From assembly GCA_030152505.1 (NCBI GenBank), contig JASLJO010000229.1:1-5662 (forward strand): a stretch of DNA of 5,662 nucleotides, read 5' to 3'. Source of the stretch: Solirubrobacterales bacterium. Its GTDB lineage: Bacteria; Actinomycetota; Thermoleophilia; Solirubrobacterales; 70-9. The notes beneath the pieces are model-generated. The model made no database searches, had not been told where the DNA came from, and saw only the letters and a list, made by a program, of their open reading frames with translations. Made by a program: the position numbers and the translations under genes. Shown here piece by piece: positions 4,770-5,662 of the stretch (position 1 is the stretch's first letter; each line of letters begins with the position of its first letter).

Positions 4770-5585
4770 ATGCCGCTGCGATGCGTCTACACCGACCTCG
4801 ACGGGACCCTGCTCGGACGGGGCAGCTCGCTCTACCGCGACGCCGAGGGGGGTTTCTCGCTGGCGCAGTCGCGCGGGCTGGAGGCCTGCCACCGGGCCGG
4901 GGTCGAGGTCGTGATCATGTCGGGGCGCCGCGAGGCGCAGGTGCACGAGGCGGCGCGGCTGATGGGCCAGGCCTCCTACATCTACGAGGCCGGCTGCGCC
5001 TTCGCCATCGACGGTGAGACGACGCTGCTGACCGGCGATCTCGTCCCCGACGAGGAGGGCACTGTCTACGAGAAGCTCGAGCGCGACGGCGTCCCCAAGC
5101 TGCTCTTCGAGCACTTCGAGGGGCTGCTCGAGTACCACTCGCCCTGGCACCACGGCCGCGTCCTCTCCCACCTCTTCCGCGGCAAGGTCGACGTCGGGGA
5201 GGCAAACGAGCTGCTCGCCGCCCGCGGTCACGGGGACCTGCGCCTGCTCGACAACGGCGCGATCGGCCGCGCGATGGCGGCAATCGAGGGCCCGACCCAC
5301 GCCTACCACCTGGTGCCGAAGCTGGTCAGCAAGGCGAACGCGGTCGCCGCCCACGCCCGCGCGCGCGGCTTCGACCCGACTGAGTGCATCGCCGTCGGCG
5401 ACTCGGTCGAGGACCTCGAGGTCGCCGCCGCGGTCGGCCGCTTCTTCGTCGTCGCCAACGGGCCCGCGCGCGACCCCGGCCTGCGCGCCGCGCTCGCCGC
5501 CTGGGACAACGCCACGGTGACCGAGGGGGCGATGGGCGACGGCTTCTACGAGGCGGTCGTATCGACGCTGATGGAGCGCAGCTAA
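4770..5585 (+). CDS. HAD-IIB (Cof/MPGP-like) sugar-phosphatase-type hydrolase
   Basis: The product has 271 residues, normal for HAD type IIB phosphatases, which hydrolyse small phosphomonoesters, often sugar phosphates, using Mg2+ and an Asp nucleophile. Motif I is DLDGT (D9 nucleophile, D11 acid/base). Motif II is IMSGR (S51). Motif III is K188 in VSKANAV, and motif IV is GDSVED (D211, D215). The region between motifs II and III (about 85-180) is the C2-type cap that sets substrate choice. Its sequence does not identify the substrate. Mannosyl- or glucosyl-3-phosphoglycerate phosphatase, trehalose/sucrose phosphatase and Cof-like phosphatase are all possible. The ATG at 4770 places motif I at residue 9, as usual. 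No Shine-Dalgarno is seen upstream. It is transcribed divergently from the folP operon across 24 bp, and a hairpin follows its TAA. Confidence 0.88.
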   Translation: MPLRCVYTDLDGTLLGRGSSLYRDAEGGFSLAQSRGLEACHRAGVEVVIMSGRREAQVHEAARLMGQASYIYEAGCAFAIDGETTLLTGDLVPDEEGTVYEKLERDGVPKLLFEHFEGLLEYHSPWHHGRVLSHLFRGKVDVGEANELLAARGHGDLRLLDNGAIGRAMAAIEGPTHAYHLVPKLVSKANAVAAHARARGFDPTECIAVGDSVEDLEVAAAVGRFFVVANGPARDPGLRAALAAWDNATVTEGAMGDGFYEAVVSTLMERS

Positions 5586-5591
5586 TTCCAG

Positions 5592-5636
5592 CGTGGTCGA
5601 GGTTTGTTCCCCATATCGAAACAAACCTCCGCCACG
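5592..5636 (+). terminator. Long hairpin after the HAD gene, probable terminator without U-tract
   Basis: GAGGTTTGTT (5599-5608) and AACAAACCTC (5620-5629) pair perfectly over 10 bp around an 11-nt loop. Beyond a 2x2 internal loop, CGTGG (5592-5596) pairs with CCACG (5632-5636). The stem begins 6 nt after the TAA. The sequence that follows is G-rich with no T-run, so this would be a U-less actinobacterial-type terminator. A regulator site for a gene beyond the window is the alternative. Confidence 0.55.
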
Positions 5637-5662
5637 GAGGGGTGCGGGGGGCGCAAGACAGC

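Noticed and set aside
4746..5624. Upstream extension of the folP frame
   Set aside because: It is antisense to the HAD gene. The GTG at 4745 yields an N-terminus that aligns residue for residue with E. coli DHPS.
5642..5662. Start of a further plus-strand gene at GTG 5642 preceded by GGAGG
   Set aside because: The GGAGG is only 1 nt from the GTG and just seven codons are visible, so there is no support for a gene.

Overview
The window is very GC-rich, with strong GC bias at third codon positions and long spurious open frames antisense to real genes. The gene content (GH15-like glucoamylase, divergent dihydropteroate synthase, MrfA/YprA-type helicase, TIGR00725 Rossmann protein, HAD-IIB phosphatase) fits a high-GC actinobacterium. 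Class Thermoleophilia (Solirubrobacterales or relatives) is my best guess, but this is inference from protein style, not a database match.

Layout. Bases 1-684 (+) are the 3' end of a GH15-like glycoside hydrolase whose start lies outside the window. It converges on, and overlaps by 29 bp, a small minus-strand gene (656-949) for a hendecad coiled-coil protein with a C-terminal membrane anchor. A 72-bp AT-richer gap (950-1021) holds two adjacent perfect dyads. From 4745 down to 1022 on the minus strand lies a tightly packed three-gene operon: a divergent folP homologue (3852-4745), an MrfA-like DEAH helicase with a C-terminal Zn-cysteine module (1579-3852), and a LOG-like/TIGR00725 protein (1022-1582). 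The two junctions are TGATG and GTGA stop/start overlaps, so the three products are probably translationally coupled. A HAD-IIB phosphatase gene (4770-5585, +) diverges from folP across only 24 bp, most of which is a perfect 17-bp palindrome. A long hairpin (5592-5636) follows the HAD gene.

Most interesting points: (1) the folP product keeps the pterin-pocket residues but has changed most of the PABA/sulfonamide loops, including positions equivalent to E. coli P25, F28, S61, T62 and P64; (2) a 63-bp palindromic element sits in frame in the first codons of the LOG-like gene, and removing it in silico restores a normal family N-terminus; (3) the symmetric dyad between folP and the HAD gene looks like a shared bidirectional promoter or operator; (4) a DNA-repair-type helicase is coupled to a pterin-binding enzyme and a nucleotide-binding Rossmann protein. 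No mobile elements, CRISPR arrays, tRNAs or rRNAs were seen.
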